Source of the DNA: an uncultured Clostridia bacterium
GTDB taxonomy: Bacteria > Bacillota > Clostridia > Oscillospirales > Ruminococcaceae
Direction: 5' to 3'
DNA: 64,000 bases
Assembly: GCA_947168885.1 (NCBI GenBank)
Contig: CAMVNQ010000004.1
Span: 210,261-274,260, forward strand
Shown: positions 8,367-16,841 of the stretch, piece by piece
How the letters are laid out: each line of letters begins with the position of its first letter
Numbering within the stretch: position 1 is the stretch's first letter
The notes under the pieces: generated by a model
The model's input: the letters and a program-made list of their open reading frames with translations, nothing else
Database searches by the model: none
What the model was told of the DNA's origin: nothing
Program-made: the position numbers and the translations under genes

Positions 8367-9127
8367 TGTTTCTTATACTCCGATATATATTTTTCCGCTT
8401 TTCCGAGCAGGTCTTTATCCTCGGGGAAATTGAGCAGTCTCATCGCATCAACGTATGAGAGCAGCCAGTCATCGACGATCTCGTCCTCCTGTATTTTCGG
8501 CTCGCGGAAATCGTAATGCCCGATAAAGAATACTCCGGTCTTTATTGTGTTCTGTTTTGTGGTATAGGTGTATTCTTCGCGAAATTCGCCGAACTGCTCG
8601 AACCTGAGCCCGGTTTCCTCAAAAACTTCTCTGTCCGCAGTCTCGCTCTCCGACTCACCGTAGTCGATATGACCCTTCGGGAAGCCGATGTGTCCGCTTT
8701 CATTCTTTATAAGCAGATATTTCCTGAGTCCGTCCTTCTCGGTGAACATTACCGCGCCGCAGGTCTTTTCAAACTTCGGATACAGTATATCGTCGTTCTG
8801 GAGCATATCTCCGAGCTCATGTATAAGGTTGCACTCGTAGCAGCAGCTCCTGCCGTATTCGTTGTGCGGTACCATAACGGGTATTTCCGCGCCTCTCCGG
8901 TCTATGACCGCACAGGGAGTCGCGGCGAATGTTCCGACGAGTTTCGGCGGAAATTCCACAAGATACGCCGGTTTTCCGGAACGCTCGGCAATGTACACGG
9001 TTCCTACCCGTTCTATGACGGTCACAGCCAATGATTTTCCGTATATAGCAAAATCTTTTCTCGGATGCAAAGTAACACCACCCTTTGTCAATGCATAATT
9101 ATGAAGTAAGTATTTAAGATCCGGCAC
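8363..9127 (-). CDS. NUDIX hydrolase with an N-terminal extension
   Basis: A 254-residue protein. The NUDIX box is complete at about 170-192, with GHIDYGESESETADREVFEE giving the G-x5-E-x7-RE-x2-EE pattern. The substrate cannot be told. The N-terminal 120 residues precede the NUDIX fold and contain a Cys pair (SCCYEC, about 93-98) that might bind metal. The given start is GTG with no Shine-Dalgarno; other starts, such as a TTG 14 codons in, are possible, so the 5' end is uncertain. It lies between the PLP enzyme gene (30 nt) and rimO (4-nt overlap) in one minus-strand operon. Confidence 0.8.
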   Translation of the reverse strand: MPDLKYLLHNYALTKGGVTLHPRKDFAIYGKSLAVTVIERVGTVYIAERSGKPAYLVEFPPKLVGTFAATPCAVIDRRGAEIPVMVPHNEYGRSCCYECNLIHELGDMLQNDDILYPKFEKTCGAVMFTEKDGLRKYLLIKNESGHIGFPKGHIDYGESESETADREVFEETGLRFEQFGEFREEYTYTTKQNTIKTGVFFIGHYDFREPKIQEDEIVDDWLLSYVDAMRLLNFPEDKDLLGKAEKYISEYKKQ

Positions 9128-9156
9128 AATTCTGAACTGTGTATTATATAAATTGT

Positions 9157-10416
9157 TCAGATGCTTATGATACCCTTATCGAGCAGTCTCTGCGCCGCGA
9201 GAATGACTCCCGTTCTTCCGGTATCATAAGTCAGTCCGCCCTGGAGCCATACAGCGAACGGTTCGCGAAGCGGTGCATCTGCTGACAGCTCTATGGACGC
9301 ACCCATCGTGAACGCGCCCGCTGCCATGATGACCTGACTGTCATAACCCGGCATATCCCAAGGCTCCGGCGTTACGAAGCTGTCAACAGGGCTTCCGGAC
9401 TGTATCCCCTCGCAGAACGCGATGAGTGCGTCTCTCGAACCAAGCTTTATCGCGGTTATGATGTCCGTGCGATATTCTCCGTAGTGCGGAAATGCCTCAA
9501 ATCCGAGCTTTTCAAAGAACGCCGATGCGAATGTAGCGGTCTTGACTGCGTTTTTAACTGTCTCGGGAGCATAGAACAGACCCATGAAAAGGCTTCGGTT
9601 CATATCAAGAGAACAGCCGACTTCCTTGCCCGTGCCTACCGTCGTCAGACGATAGGAGCAGAGTTCTATCAGATCTTTTCTTCCCGCTATGTAGCCGCCG
9701 GTCGGAGCTATACCGCCGCCGAGATTCTTTATAAGCGAGCCGATTATAAGGTCGGCACCAACGTCGCACGGTTCTATGCGCTCGACAAGTTCACCGTAGC
9801 AGTTGTCCACCATGATTATCGCGGTCGGATTTACGCTTTTTACGGCGTCTATCATCTCGCCTATCTCCGAAACGGTGATCGACGGGCGTAAGCTGTACCC
9901 GCGGGAGCGCTGGATATATGCGACCTTGCAGTTCCTTGCGCGCTCGCGTATCTGTCCGAAGTTCACTCTTCCGTCGGGAAGAAGGTCGATCTGGTCATAT
10001 TTTATGCCGAATTCCGCGAGCGAACCGCCTTTCTCGGCGAAGATAACATCATTGAGTGTATCATAGGGCTTTCCCGTGAGCGAGAGCATAAGGTCGCCCG
10101 GACGAAGCACCCCGAAAAGCGCGGTTGAGATAGCGTGCGTTCCGTTCACGAAGTTGTGTCGGACAAGCGCGTCCTCTGCTCCGAGAACTTTCGCAAACAC
10201 CGCGTCGAGCTTGTCTCTTCCGTCGTCGCCGTAGCCATAGCCTGTCGTGCCCTTGAGATGCATATCTCCCACACGTTCGTCGATGAACGCTTTGAGGACT
10301 TTCTCGCTGTTTATGCGGGCGGTGTGATCTATTCTTGCGAAAGATTCAGAGGCTTTCGCCTCTGCTTCCTGTGCTATACTTTCAAGTTTCTTGTTTATAT
10401 CAAAATAACAGCTCAT
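9157..10416 (-). CDS. YnbB-type PLP enzyme (methionine gamma-lyase family, 'aluminum resistance')
   Basis: A 419-residue fold-type I PLP enzyme. The likely Schiff-base lysine is in IIGSLIKNLGGGIAP. Upstream, HNFVNGTHAISTALFGVLRPGD contributes to the cofactor pocket, and IIMVDNCYGELVE supplies the Asp facing the pyridine nitrogen. The family is often labelled aluminum resistance protein or methionine gamma-lyase, but its real substrate is not settled. The start is placed at MSCYFDINKK, 10416, because AGAGGAGAACA lies just upstream; a longer frame back to 10452 lacks a ribosome site. It is the likely middle of the operon running down to rimO. Confidence 0.88.
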   Translation of the reverse strand: MSCYFDINKKLESIAQEAEAKASESFARIDHTARINSEKVLKAFIDERVGDMHLKGTTGYGYGDDGRDKLDAVFAKVLGAEDALVRHNFVNGTHAISTALFGVLRPGDLMLSLTGKPYDTLNDVIFAEKGGSLAEFGIKYDQIDLLPDGRVNFGQIRERARNCKVAYIQRSRGYSLRPSITVSEIGEMIDAVKSVNPTAIIMVDNCYGELVERIEPCDVGADLIIGSLIKNLGGGIAPTGGYIAGRKDLIELCSYRLTTVGTGKEVGCSLDMNRSLFMGLFYAPETVKNAVKTATFASAFFEKLGFEAFPHYGEYRTDIITAIKLGSRDALIAFCEGIQSGSPVDSFVTPEPWDMPGYDSQVIMAAGAFTMGASIELSADAPLREPFAVWLQGGLTYDTGRTGVILAAQRLLDKGIISI

Positions 10417-10468
10417 AAACTGTTCTCCTCTGTTTTTGTCTTTTCTCGCCAATGGCGTGAAAAAGCAG

Positions 10469-11209
10469 TTATATCTTTATTTCGCCGGCATATCCGGCAA
10501 GCCCGAATCCTGCGCTTTCATAAAACGGGCGCAGTTCTTTTTCGCAGAAAACAAATGTCTCTGCGCCGTTTGCCGCGTTTTCTGCACAGATATGCGCAAG
10601 AAGCGCTGTCGCGTATCCCGCGCCCCGTGCTTCGGGACGGGTGCAGACATAGGACACATAGCTTATGCCGCCCGACGCAAACATTCTTATTGCGCAGGCT
10701 TTTCCGGCCAAAGTGTACGCACGTGCTATGCTGTGCCGAAGCATATGACTTGTATCAGTGTACCACATATCGCGGTCAATGTCAAATCCGCTGCTGACAA
10801 TTTTGTATATTTCACCGAGAGGACTGTCGGTCGCAGGCTTTTCTTTGTCGTATCCGATAGTCTTTTTTACATCGCCGTTACACTTCATAAGGAAGAGCTT
10901 TGAAGCGCTTTCCGAAAGCCCGATCCGCTCACACAGCGAAAACGGCATCAGAACGCGCTTATACTGCCCGAAAGTAAGGTACGCCGCAAGCTCTGCCGCC
11001 TGACCGTCGTTGAGTTCGCAGGTAAGTGCTGCGGTCGCGTCACCATAGTAGCTGCATATAACGGCGGTGTTGTCCTGCGCCGCGAAGGTGCAAAAATCAT
11101 AGCCGAAGCCGTATCCCTCCGCAAAAGCGCGTATCTTCTCGGTATAGACATCCCGCATTGTGCCAAGAAGTGTTTCAAGTGTCGCTCTGTCAGTTACGGC
11201 GGTTATCAT
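10469..11209 (-). CDS. GNAT family N-acetyltransferase
   Basis: A 246-residue protein with an acetyl-CoA binding domain in its C-terminal third: VSYVCTRPEARGAGYATALL (about 181-200) contains the R/Q-x-x-G-x-G/A pyrophosphate loop, and FYESAGFG near the end is the usual final strand. The first 150 residues do not resemble a second GNAT to my eye, so they may bind the substrate, which is unknown. Its start overlaps the stop of the upstream M42 aminopeptidase by 4 nt, so it is expressed with the two peptidases. Confidence 0.82.
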   Translation of the reverse strand: MITAVTDRATLETLLGTMRDVYTEKIRAFAEGYGFGYDFCTFAAQDNTAVICSYYGDATAALTCELNDGQAAELAAYLTFGQYKRVLMPFSLCERIGLSESASKLFLMKCNGDVKKTIGYDKEKPATDSPLGEIYKIVSSGFDIDRDMWYTDTSHMLRHSIARAYTLAGKACAIRMFASGGISYVSYVCTRPEARGAGYATALLAHICAENAANGAETFVFCEKELRPFYESAGFGLAGYAGEIKI

Positions 11210-12240
11210 AACTCAGCTATCTTCGGGAGCACCGCACGTGCTACTGCGAGTGTTGCTTCAACGTCCTCTGCTTTCATTACGCAGGCGGGGGAATGGAGGT
11301 ATCTTGTCGGAACGGAAAGCGCCATAGTCCGGACTCCGCCTATCGCCTTGTGGATAGCGCCGCTGTCATTACCGCCCGCGACAAGCGTCTTGGTCTGGTT
11401 CTTAACGCCGATACTATCGGCTGTCTCTCGTCCGAGCTTATAGAGCTCACGGTCGTATATCGTCGATCTGTCCATAAAAGACACAACAACGCCATCGCCG
11501 AGCTTACATACCGTCTTTTCGCCGTCCGTGTCCGCAATATCGCAGGCGGTCGTCGTTTCGAGCACCACGGCTATGTCGGGTCTTACGGAAAATGCCGCGC
11601 ACGCAGCGCCGCGAGTACCGATCTCCTCCTGAACGGTGAAAACGAAATATGTGTCATATTCGGGTTCGTCGCCCAGCATAGTGAGCATTATTGCGCAGCC
11701 AACCCTGTCATCGAGAGCCTTGCCCTTTATGAAGCCGTTGCCGAACGCTTCATATTCGCCGGAAAAATAGCAGCAATCACCCTGTGAGATGTATTTTTTC
11801 GCTTCCTCGGCGTTCTCCGCACCGATATCTATCGCAAGGTCGGATATCTTCGGCTGCTTGTCCTCTTCGTCTGAACTCATGTGGTGAAGCGCTTTAGCGG
11901 CAATAACGCCGGTAACTCCGTTCGCAAATATAACGCGACGCCCGAACACCACCGCAGGCGAGATACCGCCGACTGCGGCAAACCTGAGCCGTCCGTCATC
12001 GGAAATATCGGTGACGATGAAGCCCACCTCGTCCATGTGCGCGCAGTACATTATCTTGTTTTTCGGGGTCTTTTTACCCTTGCGGAACACAATAAGATTG
12101 CCGATACTGTCGGTCGTTACGGTGCATTCCGCGGGTATTCGACTCTTTATAAACTCTCTTACATCATACTCATCACCGCTCGTCCCGCAGAGCTTAGAGA
12201 GCTGCTCTATGAGAGCGAAAAGCTCCTTGTTTTCAGACAT
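11206..12240 (-). CDS. M42 family metallo-aminopeptidase, paralog 2
   Basis: A 344-residue protein of the glutamyl aminopeptidase/endoglucanase-like M42 family, which forms large cytoplasmic tetrahedral peptidase particles. Metal ligands and neighbours visible: CAHMDEVGFIV (first His/Asp), KALDDRVGCAI (bridging Asp), VQEEIGTRGA (Glu-Glu pair with the catalytic base) and the final His in TRYLHSPACV. The start is set at MSENKEL because AGGAGGTGAG lies 8 nt before that ATG; a GTG three codons earlier lies inside the ribosome site. It overlaps the next M42 gene by 8 nt. The pair are clear paralogs, perhaps with different residue preference. Confidence 0.9.
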   Translation of the reverse strand: MSENKELFALIEQLSKLCGTSGDEYDVREFIKSRIPAECTVTTDSIGNLIVFRKGKKTPKNKIMYCAHMDEVGFIVTDISDDGRLRFAAVGGISPAVVFGRRVIFANGVTGVIAAKALHHMSSDEEDKQPKISDLAIDIGAENAEEAKKYISQGDCCYFSGEYEAFGNGFIKGKALDDRVGCAIMLTMLGDEPEYDTYFVFTVQEEIGTRGAACAAFSVRPDIAVVLETTTACDIADTDGEKTVCKLGDGVVVSFMDRSTIYDRELYKLGRETADSIGVKNQTKTLVAGGNDSGAIHKAIGGVRTMALSVPTRYLHSPACVMKAEDVEATLAVARAVLPKIAEL

Positions 12241-13258
12241 CGCTCTCACCTCCTGTGATAAATGCCGCCATGAGCCGTCCTACTGCCTTAATATCCTCGG
12301 TGTCGGCGACTTCCACGGGCGTATGCATATATTTTATAGGTATCGAGATAAGTCCCGTGCGTATGCCGCCGTGTGATATGGAAATATGGTCTGCGTCTGT
12401 GCCGGTATCGTGACCCATAACTTCGCACTGGTAAGGTATGCTCTTGTCCTTCGCGAGTTTTTTCAGCTCGTTGGTAACTTCATTGTCGAGCACGGGCGAA
12501 ATACCTATCATAGCGCCCTTTCCCATTGTACCGCAGTCCTGCTTCTTATCATCGGAAGTGTAGGCGAAGCTCACGTCCGTTACGAGAGCTATATCCGCGG
12601 AGCTGTTGAAAGCGGCAATTATTGCGCCTCTGCCCCTGACCTCCTCCTGGGAAGCGAAGAGAACTTCTATGTTATACGGAAGGGTCTTACCCTGTATGAG
12701 CTCAAGCGCATAAAGCACAGCCGTAACGCCTGCTCTGTCGTCGAGTGCCTTTGAGGTCACGCGCGTTCCGCAGAGCTTGGCGAGAGTGTTGTCTATCGTT
12801 ACACGATCGCCTGCGCTGATGATCTTTTCCGCTTCCTTACGGCTCGGAAAGCCCGCGTCTATCGCTATTTCCTCTGTCTTCATGGTCTTTGAGCTGTCCG
12901 ATGCGACATGGGGCGGAAGAGTACAGATAACTCCCTTTATATCGCCGTTAACGGTGTGTATGGTGACGGTCTGCGCAGCATACAGTCTCCTGTCCGTACC
13001 GCCGCAGTTTCCGACACGTAAAAATCCGCTGTCGTCGATGTATGTCACGATAAAGCCAATTTCGTCGATGTGTGCTTCGAGCATAACGGTGGGCTTTCCG
13101 TTGTCCGGGTCTCCTATATATCCGCTCACGCAGCCGAACTTGTCTGCTTTCGCGTCGGGAGAGTACTTTCTCAGCAGCGAAAGTGCCGCTTCGCAGGCGT
13201 TATTCTCCGCTCCGGATACGCCTGATGCCGCGCAGAGCGTTTCAAGCATTTTTTCCAT
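12233..13258 (-). CDS. M42 family metallo-aminopeptidase, paralog 1
   Basis: A 341-residue M42 peptidase and the first gene of the operon. It has LEAHIDEIGFIVTYIDDSGF (metal-binding His and Asp), SKALDDRAGV (bridging Asp), SQEEVRGRGA (catalytic Glu and ligand Glu), HDTGTDADH and KYMHTPVEV (final ligand His). It aligns throughout with the neighbouring M42 gene, which suggests an old tandem duplication. A ribosome site (AAGGAGAAAA) lies just upstream. The probable operon continues into M42 paralog 2, the GNAT and then, after gaps, the PLP enzyme, NUDIX and rimO. Confidence 0.9.
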   Translation of the reverse strand: MEKMLETLCAASGVSGAENNACEAALSLLRKYSPDAKADKFGCVSGYIGDPDNGKPTVMLEAHIDEIGFIVTYIDDSGFLRVGNCGGTDRRLYAAQTVTIHTVNGDIKGVICTLPPHVASDSSKTMKTEEIAIDAGFPSRKEAEKIISAGDRVTIDNTLAKLCGTRVTSKALDDRAGVTAVLYALELIQGKTLPYNIEVLFASQEEVRGRGAIIAAFNSSADIALVTDVSFAYTSDDKKQDCGTMGKGAMIGISPVLDNEVTNELKKLAKDKSIPYQCEVMGHDTGTDADHISISHGGIRTGLISIPIKYMHTPVEVADTEDIKAVGRLMAAFITGGESDV

Positions 13259-13379
13259 ATTTTTCTCCTTGAATGGTAAGATACTATATATTATATCACC
13301 TCAGCGCGTTTTTTACAAGAGAAAAAAATACGCGGCGGCGAATTTTGCGGGATTTACAATAATTTTGCAGACAACACCC

Positions 13380-13408
13380 TTGACTTTCGCTGTAAAAAGT
13401 GTTAACAT
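13380..13408 (+). promoter_or_regulatory. Sigma-A promoter of the small Nif11-like gene
   Basis: TTGACT at 13380-13385 and TAACAT at 13403-13408 with a 17-nt spacer, 24 nt before the start at 13432. Confidence 0.6.
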
Positions 13409-13431
13409 AACATAAACAGGAGAGTGAGAAA

Positions 13432-13671
13432 ATGAAGGACTATAAACAGTTTCTCGTGGATACACAGAACAGCGACAAACTTGCCGAACAGATAAAAAAC
13501 GAAATGAAGCAGCTCGCCGGACTTTATCCGGACAAGACGGACAGAGAGCTCATGACCACAGCGGCAAAAGCTCACGGCTATAGCTTCAATGTGCTCGATA
13601 TAATGAATACAAATGTAGTTGTGAGAGTAAATAACATTAATGATAACAGATCGCAGACCCCGCAGACTTGA
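13432..13671 (+). CDS. Small hypothetical protein, Nif11-leader-like
   Basis: A 79-residue protein starting 4-9 nt after an AGGAGAGTGAG ribosome site. The layout (FLVDTQNSDKLAEQIKNE, then ELMTTAAKAHGYSFNVLDI) resembles the Nif11 domain found in leader peptides of some RiPP precursors: a helix with repeated Leu, a gap, then an A-x-x-x-G-[YF]-x-F pattern. There is no double-glycine cleavage motif, no Cys/Ser/Thr-rich core and no modification enzyme nearby, so a RiPP role is unlikely or lost. It has its own promoter and terminator, so it is a monocistronic gene. Family assignment is tentative. Confidence 0.6.
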   Translation: MKDYKQFLVDTQNSDKLAEQIKNEMKQLAGLYPDKTDRELMTTAAKAHGYSFNVLDIMNTNVVVRVNNINDNRSQTPQT

Positions 13672-13697
13672 AATAAGTCCGCGGGATTTTTGTTGTT
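13659..13697 (+). terminator. Intrinsic terminator overlapping the gene end
   Basis: CCCGCAGACTT / AAGTCCGCGGG (one mismatch, 5-nt loop) followed by ATTTTTGTTGTT. The left arm is inside the last codons of the small gene and the stop codon is at the loop. Confidence 0.85.
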
Positions 13698-13713
13698 ATT
13701 CGGATATTAAGAC

Positions 13714-13741
13714 GAATAAATCCCGGATTAATGGCAAAAAT
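13714..13741 (+). promoter_or_regulatory. Candidate sigma-F/G type promoter
   Basis: GGCAAAAAT at 13733-13741 fits the forespore -10 pattern GGnRAnAnT exactly. A weaker -35 (GAATA at 13714-13718) lies 14 nt upstream. A forespore promoter would suit a SpoIIQ-type gene. The -35 match and spacing are imperfect. Confidence 0.35.
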
Positions 13742-13806
13742 ACTTCCAAAGGCAGGACGGCTTCGATAGGGACTGCCGAATGACGTTCAGGAAAGGAACA
13801 AAGAAT

Positions 13807-14520
13807 ATGAGGAAAGTAAAATTCACAAACGGAGTACAGGGCAAAGGTTTCGCAGCTGCACTCGCACTCAGCATCTGTGCAGTGGGGCTTTCAACTTACG
13901 CGGCGTACACCGGCGTATCGAAAAGCTTCGGAAACAGCAAGGCAGAGGACTATGAGGACAACGTGTTCGTATTCACCGAACCCGCCGAGACCGTGAATGC
14001 AGAGCAGACCGGCATACCGAAAACCGAGGAGGAGGTACACATAATCCCCGATGACAAAGAAGATGAAGCGGAGATAATACCGGCGGACGAAGCCGGACTT
14101 TTATTCAAGGAGCCCAAGACCATGCCGATAGCTTCGGGAAAGGTCATCAACCCGTACAGCGGCGGCGAGCTTGTGAAAAGCGAGACCCTCGGAGTATGGA
14201 AGACCCACGACGGTGCTGATATTGCCGCCCCGGCAGGAACAGCGGTGTCGTCTATGATGAAAGGTATAGTAAGCGAGATAAAGAACGATCCGCTCTGGGG
14301 AGTCTGTGTTGTCATAGATCACGGCAACAGTATTGTCGGTCACTACTGCAGTCTTGACGAGAGTGTCCGTGTCAAAACGGGACAGGAAGTCGCCATGGGC
14401 GAGATAATCGGACAGGTCGGCAACACTGCCGATGCCGAGTGTAAGCTTGAACCGCATCTTCACTTCGGTGTTACTGTCGCCGGCGCGTGGACGGATCCCA
14501 TTAAGTTTGTGGAGAAGTGA
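13807..14520 (+). CDS. M23 (LytM) family membrane protein, SpoIIQ-like
   Basis: A 237-residue protein with one N-terminal membrane segment (about 13-31), an acidic low-complexity linker (about 40-95) and a C-terminal LytM domain. The zinc ligands look intact: HDGAD (about 136-140) and HLHFG (about 218-222), so it could be an active endopeptidase, as in clostridial SpoIIQ rather than the degenerate Bacillus form. SpoIIQ is the forespore half of the channel that joins the two cells during engulfment. The start is MRKVKFTNG, with AGGAAAGGA 8 nt upstream. The spoIIA operon in the same window and a possible forespore -10 element support the idea; a general cell-wall hydrolase is the alternative. 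Confidence 0.72.
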   Translation: MRKVKFTNGVQGKGFAAALALSICAVGLSTYAAYTGVSKSFGNSKAEDYEDNVFVFTEPAETVNAEQTGIPKTEEEVHIIPDDKEDEAEIIPADEAGLLFKEPKTMPIASGKVINPYSGGELVKSETLGVWKTHDGADIAAPAGTAVSSMMKGIVSEIKNDPLWGVCVVIDHGNSIVGHYCSLDESVRVKTGQEVAMGEIIGQVGNTADAECKLEPHLHFGVTVAGAWTDPIKFVEK

Positions 14521-14653
14521 TCTTTGCTTCACAAACGATGGGCTCGGATAATCCGTACATCATCTTTAGAGTAAATCCCGGGATATGACCGTATGACAAC
14601 AAATGGATTCCTGTGAAGAAACGGAACTGACAGAACACGCTGCATCAGACGAT

Positions 14654-14688
14654 AAAAACAGCAGACCCGATAGGATCTGCTGTTTTTT
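14654..14688. terminator. Bidirectional terminator of the ACAGCAGACCCGA type
   Basis: AAAAACAGCAGA and TCTGCTGTTTTTT pair across a small internal bulge and GATA loop, with A and T runs on both sides, between convergent genes. Very similar hairpins occur at 2431, 59171 and 59651. Confidence 0.85.
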
Positions 14689-14701
14689 GATGTTATGCTT
14701 A

Positions 14702-16720
14702 TCAGAATATAAAATCGTCTTTTCCGCCGACATCACTTTTGCCCGCTTCGGGGAAGCTCGTATCTACCTTCGGGAAGTCCTTGCTCTCAACAGGGAAGCC
14801 CATGTTCGGCGTACTCTCTGTCTTTGTTGCGCTGTCCTTGAAGATGTTATACGAATCACCGCCCGTCTTGAAGATATTATAATCGTCGGGTTCAGTCTTT
14901 ACGGGCTCAGGCTGGACAGGCTCCGGAGCAGGAGCAGGGGAATCGGGCTGAGCAGGGAAGGAGGACTGTAAAGGTTCTGCTGTCGGGAACGAAGCGGAAG
15001 GAGTTTCGTCTTTCATCGCGTTTTCAAAGCTACGGCGAAGATCATCGTCACTCTCACTCTCCGGAATCTCGACACCGCCATTTGAGAGATCGACATTCTT
15101 CTCGGTGTACGGATCGACCTCGTTCATCTGACCGCCTGCCATGTGATCGTAATTATTACGGGTCTCTCTGTCGGTTTCCTCGACCTGGAAATCGGACTTT
15201 ATATTGTCCTCCTTTGTCGGTGGATGTATCTCGGTAACTTCATTAACCGGCTTCTCCGGCTCGGGGGCTGGCGGAGGAGGAGTATGTGTCTCCGCTTCTA
15301 CCGGAACTATCGTTCCGAACATAGTTGCTGCACTGTAGCTCTCAGGGTTGATGACCGGAACATCGCCGTTCTTCGGCATAGTCGCGTTGCGCTGTACCCG
15401 GTCTTCCCACGAAATACCGCCATTGGACAGATCGACGTTGTCCTCGGTCTTCGGGTCAACCGACGGCATACTGTCACCGGTAGGCATAGGCTGAACGGGA
15501 CGGCGAAGATCCTGCATATTGCGGTTCGCATTGGGTGCACCGAACGCCGCGTCAATAAGAGTTCTCTTCTCTATCGGCTTTCCGGTGAACGGATCAAAGT
15601 TCATCTCACGCCTCGGGGCTGCGGTAGGTGCAGGCCGGTTGATCTGAGGCATCGGCCGCTCACTGTTGCTGTAATCGGTGCGGTAAGTTCCCGACTGTAC
15701 GGGTCTTGTATTTGAATTGGCGAGGTGTGGCGGAAGTCCCGCCTGACCTGTCGTTCCGCCGGCGAGATGCGGGGGCATTCCTGTCTGGCGCGCTGTACCT
15801 GCTGCAACATACGGGGGAACGCCGGTCTGTGCAGTACCTGCGGGTGTCTGCGAGGGACGCACCGCATCCATTGTACCGCCGGTCGGCGCAGCACCTGCAT
15901 TATTGCTGTAGAACCTGTCGCTTGCGTTGGTAAGTCCGGTGGGCGAATTGAGGTTCGGGTCGTTGCCGACATAATGCGTCTGTCCGACGTAGGTGATCTG
16001 CGGCTCAGCACTTTTGCGCTTCATACGCAGAAGGACAACGATAAGTATTATAATGAATATCGAAAGCATAACTATGCCTATCGTAAGCATTATGTTTCCG
16101 CCGCCCGCGTTATACTGAATAAGGTAGGGAATGGCTGCATCTCTGTACGAGATCTTAAGATAGTCTCTTGTCTGTTTGTCCTGACTGCTGTAATATGCGT
16201 CAACGAACTCTTCGAGATAATCGTAGAAAGCGTCCTTTTCCTGTGAATTCATCTCGACGATCTCTGCGCGGTCAACAGTGACATGCGTAGAAGTGCTGTC
16301 TCTCATCTGCGCGTACCAGTACATCGTCTCTTCATTAAGCTTTTCGAGATCGGACATCTGCTTTTTGTTGCCGGTCTTGTACAGTATGATCTTTTTGGGG
16401 TACGGGTCGTCAACGCTGTCGAAATACGGTACGACATAGTAAACCGAAGACGTATATTTATCGGTCTCAACAACATACATCATGGTTTCCGTGGTCGTTT
16501 CCGTTGCAGCACACCCAAGAGTCTCGGTTATCGTACCGTGGACTATATCGCCGACCTTGAATTCCGTCGCTTCCAGATCTTCGAAATTCCGGTGAGAGCC
16601 GAAAGCATCTTTACCGAGATCGATCATTCCCATTACGGTAAGGATTATGGAGACTATTCCAAGACCGATAAGAAGTCTTATCGCTGCGCTTCCGAAGCCC
16701 GGTGTTCTTCCGTAAGCCAT
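14702..16720 (-). CDS. Two-helix membrane protein with a long disordered Pro-rich tail
   Basis: A 672-residue protein I cannot assign to a named family. A membrane helix (about 11-33) is followed by an extracytoplasmic domain of about 170 residues with a Cys, a Thr-rich stretch and mixed beta-like segments, then a second helix (about 212-234) and the positively charged RMKRK, which places the rest in the cytoplasm. The remaining 435 residues are low-complexity, rich in Pro, Asn, Thr and Gln. Short repeats occur: NVDLSNGG twice and PPHLA three times in slightly different forms. The tail might bind or recruit other proteins. It follows serS but is separated by a hairpin, so it may have its own promoter. 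Confidence 0.7.
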   Translation of the reverse strand: MAYGRTPGFGSAAIRLLIGLGIVSIILTVMGMIDLGKDAFGSHRNFEDLEATEFKVGDIVHGTITETLGCAATETTTETMMYVVETDKYTSSVYYVVPYFDSVDDPYPKKIILYKTGNKKQMSDLEKLNEETMYWYAQMRDSTSTHVTVDRAEIVEMNSQEKDAFYDYLEEFVDAYYSSQDKQTRDYLKISYRDAAIPYLIQYNAGGGNIMLTIGIVMLSIFIIILIVVLLRMKRKSAEPQITYVGQTHYVGNDPNLNSPTGLTNASDRFYSNNAGAAPTGGTMDAVRPSQTPAGTAQTGVPPYVAAGTARQTGMPPHLAGGTTGQAGLPPHLANSNTRPVQSGTYRTDYSNSERPMPQINRPAPTAAPRREMNFDPFTGKPIEKRTLIDAAFGAPNANRNMQDLRRPVQPMPTGDSMPSVDPKTEDNVDLSNGGISWEDRVQRNATMPKNGDVPVINPESYSAATMFGTIVPVEAETHTPPPPAPEPEKPVNEVTEIHPPTKEDNIKSDFQVEETDRETRNNYDHMAGGQMNEVDPYTEKNVDLSNGGVEIPESESDDDLRRSFENAMKDETPSASFPTAEPLQSSFPAQPDSPAPAPEPVQPEPVKTEPDDYNIFKTGGDSYNIFKDSATKTESTPNMGFPVESKDFPKVDTSFPEAGKSDVGGKDDFIF

Positions 16721-16762
16721 AGTTTTCCCCTTTCTGCCGTAAAGGCAGCTGAATTACAGATA

Positions 16763-16802
16763 TTCCCCGTGTATTGATCCTATTCTGTCACCACACGGGG
16801 AA
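16763..16802 (-). terminator. Hairpin after serS, possible terminator
   Basis: TTCCCCGTGT / ACACGGGGAA, a 10-bp perfect stem with a 20-nt loop, 40 nt after the serS stop. The U run is weak, so it might be an mRNA processing or leader structure instead. Confidence 0.4.
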
Positions 16803-16841
16803 ATATATTGCATGGATTATTTTATTTATGCGGTATTGCCC

